The notes under the pieces were generated by a model. That model had not been told where the DNA came from, made no database searches, and saw only the letters and a list, made by a program, of their open reading frames with translations. Positions 6,553 to 14,569 of a stretch of DNA of 15,756 nt are shown here, in pieces. A program made the translations under genes and the position numbers. The stretch spans positions 1 through 15,756 of the forward strand of contig QNDJ01000007.1 of NCBI GenBank assembly GCA_003644825.1, read 5' to 3'. The number at the start of each line of letters is the position of its first letter. Position 1 is the first letter of the stretch. The DNA is from B21-G16 sp003644825 [NCBI: Candidatus Zhuqueibacterota bacterium] (GTDB lineage: Bacteria; SM23-31; B21-G16).

Positions 6553-7506
6553 TTAAATATATTCCCTTAATTTTCTCAATTGTTCAATCCCCTGAATATC
6601 CATATCCAGTAAAGGTATTTTTGCCAGGATGTTTACTTTTAACAAAGCGTTCAGGTGTTCTATGTTCTGAAGCTCAATTTTTCTTCTTTTCTCTAAAAAA
6701 GGTGAACCATTCTTAACCTCAGGAGTAATTCTGTTTATTATCAAGCCTGTTATTTCAATTTTGTATTTTTTAAGGAGTTCAACAGACATTTTCGTTTCAG
6801 CGATAGATAGCTTTTCAGGTGTAACAACAAAAATAAAACAGGTTCTGTTTTTATCTAACAGGATTTTTCTTGCAAGTTCAAACCTACTTCTTCTTTTCAA
6901 AAGCAGGGAAAGAAGTGGATCCTCATTATTTTTACCTTTTCTGCCGTAGATTCTATCAACCGATTTTTTCAACTGAACAATTTTTCTTCTTTTTTCTATA
7001 AGGGAATCTATCCAGACACCAAGAATTTTTGGTAAAGATAAAAGCCTCAGGGTATGTCCGGTTGGAGCAGTATCGAAAACTATATTATCATAGTTCAATT
7101 TTTTATTTTGAGTTATTTCAATAAACTTATCAAATATTGCAGCTTCCTCTGCACCCGGTGTAAGGTAAGCAATCTCAATCTGCTTTTTTATCTCTGAAAT
7201 AAGCACAGGGCTGATAATACCAGAAATATCAGATTTTACCCTTCTAACATATTTTTTCGCCTCGAAGGAAGGGTCAATTTCAAGTGCATCAAGGTGCTCA
7301 GTAATAGAAAAAATACTTCTGCCTATCTTTTTATTAAAAACATCAGAAAGAGAATGGGCAGGGTCAGTAGAAACTAATAGAGTTTTTCTATCATTTTCGC
7401 TGATAAATAGAGCCGTAGCCGCTGCACAGGTTGATTTGCCAACTCCACCTTTACCACTAAAAAAGGTAAACTTTTTACCTATTACTTTTTCAACAACAGA
7501 AGTCAT
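6553..7506 (-). CDS. ArsA/Get3-type ATPase
   Basis: A 317-residue single-domain member of the ArsA/GET3 branch of the deviant Walker ATPases. The P-loop is GKGGVGKST (residues 18-26), followed by LVSTDPAHSLSDVF and the family signature DTAPTGHTLRLLSLP, with FVVTPEKLSIAET near the C-terminal third. No CxxC zinc pair of eukaryotic Get3 is seen. I chose ATG at 7506: this begins just before the P-loop as in the family and overlaps the preceding gene by 17 bases. The longer frame back to 7644 would cover that whole gene and its extra residues look unlike ArsA. Classical ArsA drives arsenite export with ArsB, but no ars genes are here. As the last gene of a tungsten/Moco operon, a role in metal or cofactor-protein handling is possible but inferred. 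Confidence 0.85.
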   Translation of the reverse strand: MTSVVEKVIGKKFTFFSGKGGVGKSTCAAATALFISENDRKTLLVSTDPAHSLSDVFNKKIGRSIFSITEHLDALEIDPSFEAKKYVRRVKSDISGIISPVLISEIKKQIEIAYLTPGAEEAAIFDKFIEITQNKKLNYDNIVFDTAPTGHTLRLLSLPKILGVWIDSLIEKRRKIVQLKKSVDRIYGRKGKNNEDPLLSLLLKRRSRFELARKILLDKNRTCFIFVVTPEKLSIAETKMSVELLKKYKIEITGLIINRITPEVKNGSPFLEKRRKIELQNIEHLNALLKVNILAKIPLLDMDIQGIEQLRKLREYI

Positions 7507-7774
7507 ATCTCGCACATCTTTCAGAAAAAACCTTTGACCTTCTATTAATTCTTGATTCCCATCTGTCAATTTCTCCAATAAAATAAGGAAGAAGTTCCAG
7601 CGTATAATAAGACGCCGGTGTTGGGATACCAAGTAAATCCCCAAAACACAATATCATAAACATATCATTAAAGTCTTCAATCTCTTTTTCAAGAATACCA
7701 GCAGCCTGTTCTTTAAAGAATCCTTCAGCAAAATCAGAAAGATTTTCCTTTATTTTTAAAATAGTTTTCTTCAT
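7490..7774 (-). CDS. Conserved-looking 94-residue protein of unknown function, ArsA neighbour
   Basis: Product starting MKKTILKIKENLSDF, with a compact helical N-terminal half, a striking central FNDMFMILCFGDLLGIPTPASYY stretch rich in hydrophobic and small residues, a LELLPYFIGEIDRW helix, and a CC pair at the very end (RYDFCC). No signal peptide. I resemble it, from memory only, to small uncharacterised proteins found beside ArsA-like ATPases in anaerobes. The ATG at 7774 overlaps the stop of the MOSC-Mog gene as ATGA; a TTG at 7789 would add five residues but has no good ribosome-binding site. The end overlaps the ArsA-like start by 17 bases, so the two are probably made together. The terminal Cys pair could bind metal. 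Confidence 0.75.
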   Translation of the reverse strand: MKKTILKIKENLSDFAEGFFKEQAAGILEKEIEDFNDMFMILCFGDLLGIPTPASYYTLELLPYFIGEIDRWESRINRRSKVFSERCARYDFCC

Positions 7775-8706
7775 TTTATTTTCTGACAATCTTTAACATC
7801 TCCTCTTAAAACTTCAATAGCATGTGGAATTATAGCAGTCAGGGTTGTTACAGCATCCTTTACTCCATCGGGGCTACCCGGTAAATTTACAATCAATGTT
7901 TTTTTTCTTATTCCTGCAATACCCCTCGAAAGATATGCCCTCTCAGTTTTACAGGCGCCTTTCGCTCTGATGAATTCCGCAATACCCGGTGCCTCTTTTT
8001 GAATTACTTTTCTTGTTGCTTCTGGAGTATTATCCCTCGGTGAAAAACCTGTTCCTCCGGATGTAAAAATTAAATCAAGCTCACCTGAATCCGACCATTG
8101 TTTGAGAACCCCCGATATATCCTCCAATTCATCCGGAACTATCGTGTATCTGATAACAGAACAGGAAATATCCCTTAAGAGATCTTCAATAATCTTACCT
8201 GATAAATCCTTTCGCTCCCCCCTGGAGCATCTGTCACTGACAATAAGAGTTCCAGCTTGAAATTTCCCTTCCCTGAGAACCTCAATTTTATCTCCTACTT
8301 TTACCATTCCACCCCTCAATACTTTTGTGAAAATTCCCTGAGATGGTAAAATACAGTTACCCAGTTTCTTATATATCTGACAGGGGTCCTTGCATTCTTT
8401 TCCGATTTGAGTAACCTCGAGTAAAGCTTTTTCATTGCCAACGGATAGTCTGGTACCAATATTCAAGCTTACAAGTTCTATACCCTTTGTTGTAATATTT
8501 TCAGCGAATCCACCGCACCCGATTTTCATACCCGTTTTCTCAATTTCCTCAAGGCTTTCCTTAGCAAGAAGGCTCACCTGTCTGTGCCATTTACCTGCAT
8601 GGGCATCTCCCTCAAGCCCGTAGTTCTCCCTCAAAACCCCTTTTTTTATATTTTTCTTCGAGGTTCCCCTTTTTTCACTTATACAAACAGCAATAATTTC
8701 ACCCAT
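7771..8706 (-). CDS. MOSC domain fused to MogA/MoaB domain
   Basis: 311 residues in two domains. Residues about 1-145 are a MOSC domain (YGLEGDAHAGKWHRQVSLL, then GGFAENITTKGIEL, Cys104 and Cys108 in KECKDPC, ending RGGMVKVGDKIEVL), a fold that handles Moco-sulfur chemistry. Residues about 150-311 are a MogA/MoaB molybdopterin adenylyltransferase domain with DRCSRGERKDLSG, the substrate-loop motif TSGGTGFSPRDNTPEAT, and LPGSPDGV. The second domain would adenylate molybdopterin before MoeA inserts the metal. This fusion is known in anaerobic bacteria. The ATG at 8706 overlaps the moaC stop by eight bases. It is cytoplasmic and both domains look complete. Confidence 0.92.
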   Translation of the reverse strand: MGEIIAVCISEKRGTSKKNIKKGVLRENYGLEGDAHAGKWHRQVSLLAKESLEEIEKTGMKIGCGGFAENITTKGIELVSLNIGTRLSVGNEKALLEVTQIGKECKDPCQIYKKLGNCILPSQGIFTKVLRGGMVKVGDKIEVLREGKFQAGTLIVSDRCSRGERKDLSGKIIEDLLRDISCSVIRYTIVPDELEDISGVLKQWSDSGELDLIFTSGGTGFSPRDNTPEATRKVIQKEAPGIAEFIRAKGACKTERAYLSRGIAGIRKKTLIVNLPGSPDGVKDAVTTLTAIIPHAIEVLRGDVKDCQKIK

Positions 8707-9184
8707 CTATTTTTTCCCCCCTTACATAAGTCCCGCTTTTACCACCTCGTTTTTCAAGCAGCATAATGTCCCTGATTTCTATACCTCTATCATACATTTT
8801 ACACATATCGTAAATAGTCAATGCTGCTATAGAACACGCTACCAGGGCTTCCATCTCGACTCCCGTTCTATCAAGGGCAGAAACTTCAGAAGTTATCAAT
8901 ACACCATCCTCTATAAAGGAAAATGATATACTTACCTCTGTTATTCGCAGTGGATGACAGAGAGGAATTATATCTGATGTCTTCTTTGCAGCCATTATTC
9001 CTGCAACTTTAGCCTGTTCAAAAACATCTCCTTTTAATATCTTCCTGCTCTTAATAAGGTCAATTATTGATTCTTTTAGCTTTACAATAGCCTTTGCTCT
9101 GGCAAAACGAAAGGTCTCATTTTTAGCACTTACATCAACCATTCCCCTCATCCTACCAGCATCTTCCTGAAATTCTCTTTTCAC
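8699..9184 (-). CDS. moaC: MoaC, cyclic pyranopterin monophosphate synthase
   Basis: MoaC works with MoaA to turn GTP into cyclic pyranopterin monophosphate, the first Moco/Wco intermediate. Family marks: MVDVSAK near the start, KGDVFEQAKVAGIMAAKKTSDIIPLCHPL (substrate Lys and CHP motif), and DRTGVEMEALVACSIAALTIYDMCK. I chose GTG at 9184, which has GGGGGA about seven bases upstream and puts 14 residues before MVDV, as in most homologues; an upstream GTG at 9205 lacks a ribosome-binding site. About 161 residues, normal size. It lies between moaA and the MOSC-Mog gene and overlaps the latter. Confidence 0.95.
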   Translation of the reverse strand: MKREFQEDAGRMRGMVDVSAKNETFRFARAKAIVKLKESIIDLIKSRKILKGDVFEQAKVAGIMAAKKTSDIIPLCHPLRITEVSISFSFIEDGVLITSEVSALDRTGVEMEALVACSIAALTIYDMCKMYDRGIEIRDIMLLEKRGGKSGTYVRGEKIDG

Positions 9185-9188
9185 GGTT

Positions 9189-10166
9189 CTATCCCCCAAT
9201 ATCACTCATTATAAATTTATACCTTCTGGTTTTCTCCTTTGTGTAATTGCCCTTATTCAAAAGAAACTCATCTAACAATTTTTTTATCTCTCTTTCATTC
9301 TCGTTCTTCCGGACAATCTCTTTAACATTTATGTTAAAAGACGAAAAAAGGCAAGGATATAAATTTCCGCTTGCAGATAATCTGATTCTATTACAGTTAT
9401 GACAGAAAAACTCAGTATTAGAGTTAATAAAACCGATGTATCCTGCCGCCCCCCTGATTGTATAATTTTTAGCAGGCCCATTTCCAACAAATTCTGATAC
9501 AGGAAGAAGTTTACCGAATTTCCTCTCGATTTTTTCTTTCACCAACTTATTGGGCACATATCTATACTTTAATGTATAAAAATCGCTCACCGTAGGAAAA
9601 TATTCTATAAATCTTACATAAATGTTGTTGTCGAGAGTCAGCTCTGCAAAATCCAGAACCTCGTCATCATTTATGCCTTTTAAAAGAATAGTATTCAGCT
9701 TTACCGCTTTAAAATCCGCACTTATAGCCTTTACAACTGACCCCCAAACTCTATCAAGATAATCAAAACCTGATATTTTTTTATATCTCTCTCTTTTAAG
9801 AGAATCAATACTTATATTAACTGTATCAAGACCAGAGTTCTTAAGATAGTTCAGCTTTTCTTCAAGCAGGACTCCATTTGTAGTCATCCCTATACTACGA
9901 ATAGACCTGATTTCCTTAATCATAGATATCAGTTTTTCAATCTGTGGCCTTACAAGGGGTTCACCTCCAGTAAACCTGACTATACTTACCCCGGATAATG
10001 ATAGAATACTCACAATCTTCGTTATTTCTTCATAACTGAGTATTTCACTGCGGGGCAAGAAATCCTTGTCCTCAAATGTTTGACAGTATACACATCTCAG
10101 GTTGCATCTATCTGTAACCGAAACCCTTAAATAATTTACTCTATTGCTTTTTATCGATCTCTCCAT
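9189..10166 (-). CDS. moaA: MoaA, GTP 3',8-cyclase (radical SAM)
   Basis: Catalyses the radical rearrangement of GTP to 3',8-cyclo-GTP. The N-terminal 4Fe-4S site is Cys21, Cys25 and Cys28 in DRCNLRCVYC. RFTGGEPLVRP is the SAM-binding GGEP. The C-terminal cluster uses Cys255, Cys258 and Cys272 (FCHNCNRIRLSASGNLYPC). The protein ends in the conserved Gly-Gly needed for activity. At 325 residues it is complete. The ATG at 10166 overlaps the end of moeA by 16 bases. Because both iron-sulfur clusters are oxygen-sensitive, it fits an anaerobic host. Confidence 0.97.
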   Translation of the reverse strand: MERSIKSNRVNYLRVSVTDRCNLRCVYCQTFEDKDFLPRSEILSYEEITKIVSILSLSGVSIVRFTGGEPLVRPQIEKLISMIKEIRSIRSIGMTTNGVLLEEKLNYLKNSGLDTVNISIDSLKRERYKKISGFDYLDRVWGSVVKAISADFKAVKLNTILLKGINDDEVLDFAELTLDNNIYVRFIEYFPTVSDFYTLKYRYVPNKLVKEKIERKFGKLLPVSEFVGNGPAKNYTIRGAAGYIGFINSNTEFFCHNCNRIRLSASGNLYPCLFSSFNINVKEIVRKNENEREIKKLLDEFLLNKGNYTKEKTRRYKFIMSDIGG

Positions 10167-11356
10167 AACATCACTTCAACCTTTGTATCTTTATTCAATC
10201 GGGTTATATCTCGTTCAACAATCATAAAACCATTTGCATAAAGAAGCCCGGCTATATCACCGGAGCCATGATAGTTCCTTACAGGAGATACTTCGTATAT
10301 ATTATTTACTTTTTTTGCAAAGCATGGGATAAAGTTTTTCCTTCCGGGTTTGTTTTCAAAATCAGATATTAAAATTCCTTCATCTATTTTCAAAGATGTT
10401 CTTTTACCCATAATCCTATCAATAGCCGGTTTTACAAAAATCGAATAATTAAGAAATACAGAAACAGGATTTCCCGGCAAACCAAAAACAAGAGTTCTCC
10501 CCAGATGACCAAAAAAAGTTGGTTTTCCTGGTTTTATAGCTACCTTGTGAAAATCTTTTTCCACCCCACACTTTTTTAACATTACAGGCACCAGATCATA
10601 ATCCCCCATCGATACTCCACCTGAAATAATCAACATATCACTTTGAAGACCCGCATTTATTTTATCGAACAGGCTTTTCTCATCATCAGTTGCTATACCA
10701 AGATAAACTGGACTCATTCCGACCGATAATAAAAGAGCACAAATCATCGAACCATTACTGTTATAGATTTTACCGTATTCATATCGAGCACCGGGCTCAA
10801 TTAATTCATTTCCAGTACTCAGAATAGCAATTTCCGGTTTCTTGTAAACCATAACCTCTTTTTTTCCTGTTGATGCAATCAAGGCAACCTCTGGAGCCAT
10901 CAATATTGTTCCCTTCTTTAGAACCACATCACCCGCCTTAACACTTTCACCTTTTAAACAGACATTTTCCCACTTACAAACGGGTTTTTTAACTTCTACC
11001 ATTTTAGTTTCAAAATTGATACTTGTGTTTTCTATCATCACAACAGCATCTGCGCCTTCAGGCACCGGCGAACCAGTCATAATCTTCACACACTCTCCGT
11101 TATTCAATCTCCCATTATAAATTTTCCCGGCAGAAATCTCACCCACACATTTCAGGTTAACCGGCGCTTGAACTATATCCTCACTGATTACAGCATAACC
11201 ATCCATAGCAGATTTATAGAATTGTGGAATATCAAAACCAGATTTTATATCTTCAGCCAGGACACAACCTATGGATTCAGTAAGAGGAACTCTTTTCACT
11301 CCAAGAATTTCAGCTCTGCTTAATACTATATCAAAAGCCTCTTCAAAATCAATCAT
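10151..11356 (-). CDS. moeA: MoeA, molybdopterin molybdenum/tungsten insertase
   Basis: Inserts molybdate or tungstate into adenylated molybdopterin. The N-terminal MoeA region contains QFYKSAMDGYAV and MTGSPVPEGADAVVMIE. The central MogA-like domain has ILSTGNEL, NSNGSMICALL and SGGVSMGDYDLV. GLPGNPVSVFLNY precedes a C-terminal beta domain ending about residue 401, the usual length. The ATG at 11356 overlaps the tupC stop by one base and has GGAGG seven bases upstream. Its place directly after the tungstate transporter suggests tungsten is the main metal inserted, although the sequence does not show metal selectivity. Confidence 0.96.
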   Translation of the reverse strand: MIDFEEAFDIVLSRAEILGVKRVPLTESIGCVLAEDIKSGFDIPQFYKSAMDGYAVISEDIVQAPVNLKCVGEISAGKIYNGRLNNGECVKIMTGSPVPEGADAVVMIENTSINFETKMVEVKKPVCKWENVCLKGESVKAGDVVLKKGTILMAPEVALIASTGKKEVMVYKKPEIAILSTGNELIEPGARYEYGKIYNSNGSMICALLLSVGMSPVYLGIATDDEKSLFDKINAGLQSDMLIISGGVSMGDYDLVPVMLKKCGVEKDFHKVAIKPGKPTFFGHLGRTLVFGLPGNPVSVFLNYSIFVKPAIDRIMGKRTSLKIDEGILISDFENKPGRKNFIPCFAKKVNNIYEVSPVRNYHGSGDIAGLLYANGFMIVERDITRLNKDTKVEVMLWRDR

Positions 11357-12354
11357 TAAAAAACCTCCACTGATGAAGCTTTGAACGTTACAAAAACCTC
11401 TTCTCCGGGTTTCAGGCTTAACTTCTTAAACGAATCTTCCGTGATAAAAGATGAAAATTCTACTCCTGTATCCACATTCAATTTAATAAAATTATTTATC
11501 TTTCCTATATTAATTATTTTTCCTCTAAAGCTATTAAGGGCACTGGAAACCATACAATTCCGTGAAATAATTACATTCCTCGGATCAATAGCAATTCTTC
11601 TTTGTCCAGTAACATCTGTTACAACTTTTATCACAAACCCATTCTTGATAAAAGCATTTTTCGTTCCTTCACTACCATCAGTCAAATTAGCTTTAAATAT
11701 ATTCCAGAGCTGTGTATTCACAACCTTTCCCTCATTCATAAATATAACATTATCAGTTAATCTGAAAGCCTGATTTAAATCGTGAGTAGTCATAATAATA
11801 CTCTTTCCACCTTTTCCTGCCCTTTTTTCAATAATCTCCTCTATTAAATCAGCTTCATTCCTATCAAGGTGAGCTGTTGGTTCGTCAAGAATTAACACCC
11901 TGGTGTCCAGAACAAGAGCACGAGCAATTGAAACCTTTTTTCTTTCACCTCCAGAAAGCTTCATAACCGATTCATCTTTAAGCCTCCATATTCCCAGTTC
12001 TTCCATAATAGACTTTGCCAATTTCTCCTGTTCCTTTTTCCTGATAGAACGATATTTCAACCCAAAAATAACATTCTTTAGCACCGTAGTCCTGAAAAGG
12101 TAAGGATTCTGCATCAACATAGTAATGTCTTTTCTTCCCAGATTTTCATTTGTTAAAATGACTTCTCCACTGCTCGGACTATCCAGAAATGCCAGCAAAT
12201 TTAACAGAGTAGTTTTACCAGCTGCGTTAGGACCATAAATTACGTAAAAATATCCATTTTTCAACCTCAGCAACGGAATATCAAGAGCGATTAGTTCTCC
12301 ATAACATTTTCTTACATCTCTTAATTCATATAGACACATATCTTCTATAAACAC
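11356..12354 (-). CDS. tupC: TupC, tungstate ABC transporter ATP-binding protein
   Basis: The cytoplasmic ATPase of the importer. Walker A GPNAAGKTT at 41-49, Q-loop MQNPYLF at about 81-87, signature LSGGERKK at 133-140, Walker B VLILDEPT at 153-160, and H-loop His191. After about residue 230 there is an accessory region ending in a TOBE/Mop-like domain (about 265-332) of the kind that binds oxyanions and regulates transport, as in ModC. The frame opens with GTG at 12354; an ATG at 12339 (M6) gives the more typical ABC opening MCLYELRDV, and neither has a good ribosome-binding site. It lies 12 bases downstream of tupB. Confidence 0.92.
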   Translation of the reverse strand: MFIEDMCLYELRDVRKCYGELIALDIPLLRLKNGYFYVIYGPNAAGKTTLLNLLAFLDSPSSGEVILTNENLGRKDITMLMQNPYLFRTTVLKNVIFGLKYRSIRKKEQEKLAKSIMEELGIWRLKDESVMKLSGGERKKVSIARALVLDTRVLILDEPTAHLDRNEADLIEEIIEKRAGKGGKSIIMTTHDLNQAFRLTDNVIFMNEGKVVNTQLWNIFKANLTDGSEGTKNAFIKNGFVIKVVTDVTGQRRIAIDPRNVIISRNCMVSSALNSFRGKIINIGKINNFIKLNVDTGVEFSSFITEDSFKKLSLKPGEEVFVTFKASSVEVF

Positions 12355-12366
12355 TTTAATAATTTA

Positions 12367-13086
12367 TCAAGCTCCAATAAAACTTCTACCAGTAATTCTA
12401 CTTCTGCCCGATAATACCTGAAAAATAACATTAATGGTAAATGCAAAGAAAAGCAGTATAAGCCCCAGCGCAATTCCACGAGAAAACTCACCTTTAGATG
12501 TTTCTAGAGCAATGGTGGTAGTAATATTTCTTGTATAAAACCTGATATTTCCCCCCAGCATTATTGATATACCAACCTCTGCAAAAACCCTTCCAAAACC
12601 AGCAATAACGGCGGCTATTATCTGCACTTTTATTTCCTGTGCTAAAGCCAGCATACTCTGGAACCGGGATGCACCCAGAGTAACAGCGGTTCTTTCGATA
12701 GTCCTGTCCACTCCTTCAAGAGTAGCAACTGTAAGAGCACAAATCAATGGAGTTGCAAGAACAACCTGGCCTATAATCATTGCCCATGGTGTATAAAGAA
12801 ACCCAAAACTCCCAAAAATCCCTCGGCGACACAAAAAAGCATACACTACAAGCCCTATAAGAACAGTAGGAAGAGCCATCAATGTATTCAATACCGTAAT
12901 TAATATTCGTTTCCCTGAGAAATTTCTAAATGAAATTAGAAACGCTATCGGTACACCAGAAAAAGTTGATATAATGGTCGAGGTAAATGCTACCCACAGC
13001 GATACCCGAGAAGCCTGTAACACATCCTTATCAAAACTTAAAAGAAGGTAAATAGCCTCTTTAAAACTATCTAATAGATACTCCAA
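12367..13086 (-). CDS. tupB: TupB, tungstate ABC transporter permease
   Basis: 239-residue inner-membrane permease of the TupB/ModB class with about five hydrophobic segments. The coupling loop is recognisable as TLGASRFQSMLAL with GFGRVFAEVGISIMLGGNI after it, the EAA-type region that contacts TupC. TTG at 13086 is used as start, with AGGG about eight bases upstream and only three bases from the tupA stop. Encoded between the binding protein and the ATPase, so the three-gene importer is complete. Confidence 0.93.
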   Translation of the reverse strand: MEYLLDSFKEAIYLLLSFDKDVLQASRVSLWVAFTSTIISTFSGVPIAFLISFRNFSGKRILITVLNTLMALPTVLIGLVVYAFLCRRGIFGSFGFLYTPWAMIIGQVVLATPLICALTVATLEGVDRTIERTAVTLGASRFQSMLALAQEIKVQIIAAVIAGFGRVFAEVGISIMLGGNIRFYTRNITTTIALETSKGEFSRGIALGLILLFFAFTINVIFQVLSGRSRITGRSFIGA

Positions 13087-13089
13087 TTG

Positions 13090-13902
13090 TTAATCCCTAT
13101 TTAAATCAATATATGGATGGAATATTTGCTTTCCATTCCTTTTGAAATCACCTATCAATTTCTGCCCTTTTTCAGATGTGAGCCAATCGATAAAGATTTT
13201 TGCTTCTCTATATTTTACATAACTGAATTTTTCAGGATTAACCGCTATAATGTGGTAAGGATTAACCAGAATAGAGTCTCCTTCAAATAGGATTTGAAGG
13301 TCAATTGATTTTTCCAATGCGTAAAAGGTGCTTCTATCGGTCAGGCAGTAAGACTTTTTTTCACTGGCAATATTCAGTGTATTTCCCATTCCCTGTCCCA
13401 CTTCAATATACCACGGACCTGCAGGTTCAACTCCAATCCTTTTCCATATATACCTTTCTTTAATATTGGTGCCAGAGTTATCGCCCCGGGAGACAAAAGT
13501 ACACCTTTTTTCCATAATTTTTTTAAATGCTTCTGTAACATTTTTAGCATTCTTTACACCTGCCGGGTCTGACTCAGGACCAACTATCACAAAGTCATTG
13601 AACATCACCATTCTTCTGCTTACACCGAATCCTTCTTTAACAAACTTTTTTTCCAGATCTGGAGCATGAACAAACACAAGGTCCACGTCTCCATTCTTTC
13701 CAAGCTCCAGAGCCTTTCCTGTTCCAACGGCAATAACATACAATACTATATCATACTCCTCCTTAAAAGAAGATACAAGTATATCAGTGAGACCGGTATT
13801 TTCAATACTGGTAGTTGATGCCATTTTCAAAACCACCGGATTACCAGAACAAGAAATCAGTAAAGCAATAATAAATATAAAAACTTTCTTCATACAAAAC
13901 AT
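13090..13902 (-). CDS. tupA: TupA, tungstate-binding lipoprotein
   Basis: 270-residue binding protein that captures tungstate outside the membrane. The signal peptide ends with lipobox LISC, Cys18 (Cys15 if the ATG at 13893 is used), so it is probably a lipoprotein. After it, LKMASTTSIENTGLTDIL is the TupA oxyanion-binding opening, followed by GTGKALELGKNGDVDLVFVHAP and SRGDNSGTNIKE, both typical of the family; ModA and WtpA proteins differ here. There is no Shine-Dalgarno near either ATG. The gene begins about 12 bases after the T-run of an intrinsic terminator, and a Moco-family riboswitch lies upstream, so expression should respond to cofactor level. Confidence 0.93.
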   Translation of the reverse strand: MFCMKKVFIFIIALLISCSGNPVVLKMASTTSIENTGLTDILVSSFKEEYDIVLYVIAVGTGKALELGKNGDVDLVFVHAPDLEKKFVKEGFGVSRRMVMFNDFVIVGPESDPAGVKNAKNVTEAFKKIMEKRCTFVSRGDNSGTNIKERYIWKRIGVEPAGPWYIEVGQGMGNTLNIASEKKSYCLTDRSTFYALEKSIDLQILFEGDSILVNPYHIIAVNPEKFSYVKYREAKIFIDWLTSEKGQKLIGDFKRNGKQIFHPYIDLNRD

Positions 13903-13913
13903 ACGATTATAAT

Positions 13914-13952
13914 AAAAAAAAACCGGTACCCATATTTAAAAAGGAAACCGGT
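13914..13952 (-). terminator. Intrinsic terminator in the tupA leader (riboswitch expression platform)
   Basis: The stem pairs ACCGGTTTCC (13943-13952) with GGGTACCGGT (13922-13931), with one mismatch in ten and an 11-nt loop, followed at once by nine U (13914-13922). It lies between the riboswitch and the tupA start. The UCCUUU in its 5' side can pair with AAAGGA of the riboswitch P1 3' strand, giving a possible antiterminator. The expected behaviour is premature termination when cofactor is plentiful. Confidence 0.82.
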
Positions 13953-13962
13953 AAAAACATAA

Positions 13963-14060
13963 TGCTCCTTTCCAAATACGGGAGGCACAATCGTTTCCAA
14001 TTATACCCTATCGGCCACCTTTCTTAGAATAAAATTCTTTAGAAAGAGTGACTCGGAGCA
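13963..14060 (-). ncRNA. Moco (molybdenum/tungsten cofactor) riboswitch
   Basis: The transcript reads UGCUCCGAGUCAC, a long arm, GGUGGCCGAUAGGG, a GAAA-tetraloop hairpin, UGCCUCCCG and GGAAAGGAGCA. P1 is UGCUCC (14055-14060) with GGAGCA (13963-13968). A second arm spans 14015-14050 (CAC/GUG, CUUUCU/AGAAAG and AGAAU/AUUCU). A seven-pair hairpin with GAAA loop lies at 13987-14004. GGUGGCCG, UGCCUCCC and GAAAGGAG are the conserved Moco-motif blocks as I remember them. It is followed by an intrinsic terminator and then by tupABC-moeA-moaA-moaC, the expected regulon. Whether it belongs to the molybdenum or the tungsten (Tuco) subclass I cannot decide without a covariance model. Confidence 0.85.
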
Positions 14061-14140
14061 ACTTAATTCTGAATAATAAAATTTTACATCAAGCAATAAA
14101 CCGCTTACTCTGAAGATATTTCACCAGTGATTAAATTTTT

Positions 14141-14392
14141 TTATGTATTTTTCTTTTCCTTCTCCTCCCTTTTTACATTTTTACATTTTCTGTTATTCCC
14201 GTTGTTGCTGTTATGCTTGTAGTCTGTTACATAGAACCCGGAACCTTTAAAGATGAGACCCGCACCGGCTCCTATCATTTTCTCAGCAACAGCACCACAA
14301 ATCGGGCATTTTATTTGGGGGATTTCATTCATACCATGGAATACCTCAAACACATGCCCACATCTAACGCATTTGTAATCATAGGTAGGCAT
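14141..14392 (-). CDS. FmdB-family zinc-ribbon protein
   Basis: 83 residues. The first 50 are the FmdB/CxxC_CxxC_SSSS zinc ribbon: MPTYDYKCVRCGHVFEVFHG with Cys8 and Cys11, then KCPICGA with Cys29 and Cys32, and FKGSGFYVTDYK after it. The last 25 residues are hydrophilic and Lys/Asn-rich, probably unstructured. The ATG at 14392 has GGAGGG six bases upstream. The family was first noted beside formylmethanofuran dehydrogenase genes, but most members have no proven role. It has its own sigma-54 promoter about 120 bases upstream and lies between the exchanger and the riboswitch. Whether it reads through into the operon is unclear; no strong terminator follows it. Confidence 0.92.
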   Translation of the reverse strand: MPTYDYKCVRCGHVFEVFHGMNEIPQIKCPICGAVAEKMIGAGAGLIFKGSGFYVTDYKHNSNNGNNRKCKNVKREEKEKKNT

Positions 14393-14510
14393 TTGAATCC
14401 CTCCAGTTCATTTTTCTTATCCATTCGTATATTTTAAAAGAACATATAATTTTAAGTTGAATACAAATTTAAATATAAAAAAGCAATTATCCAAACATAT
14501 TTTTAATAAG

Positions 14511-14526
14511 GGCAATATTTATACCA
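14511..14526 (-). promoter_or_regulatory. Sigma-54 (-24/-12) promoter upstream of the FmdB-type gene
   Basis: The minus strand reads TGGTATAAATATTGCC, with GG and GC exactly 10 bases apart. Together with its flanks it matches the element at 6048-6063 at 23 of 25 positions. Predicted start near 14500, giving a leader of about 108 bases. Upstream are TGACAGAATGTCA (14570-14582) and TTCTGA/TCAGAA (about 14532-14548), both inverted repeats suited to an activator. Confidence 0.72.
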
Positions 14527-14569
14527 GATTCTTCTGAACCTATCAGAATTCTCAAATATGAAATTCTAT

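Noticed and set aside
7507-7644. N-terminal extension of the ArsA-like frame
   Set aside because: It covers most of the last half of the 94-residue gene in another phase, and the extra residues do not resemble ArsA, which normally starts just before the P-loop.
9224-9256. TTGCCCTTATTC on the plus strand inside moaA as a sigma-54 element
   Set aside because: No GG ten bases upstream of the GC, and it lies within a coding gene on the wrong strand for any downstream gene.
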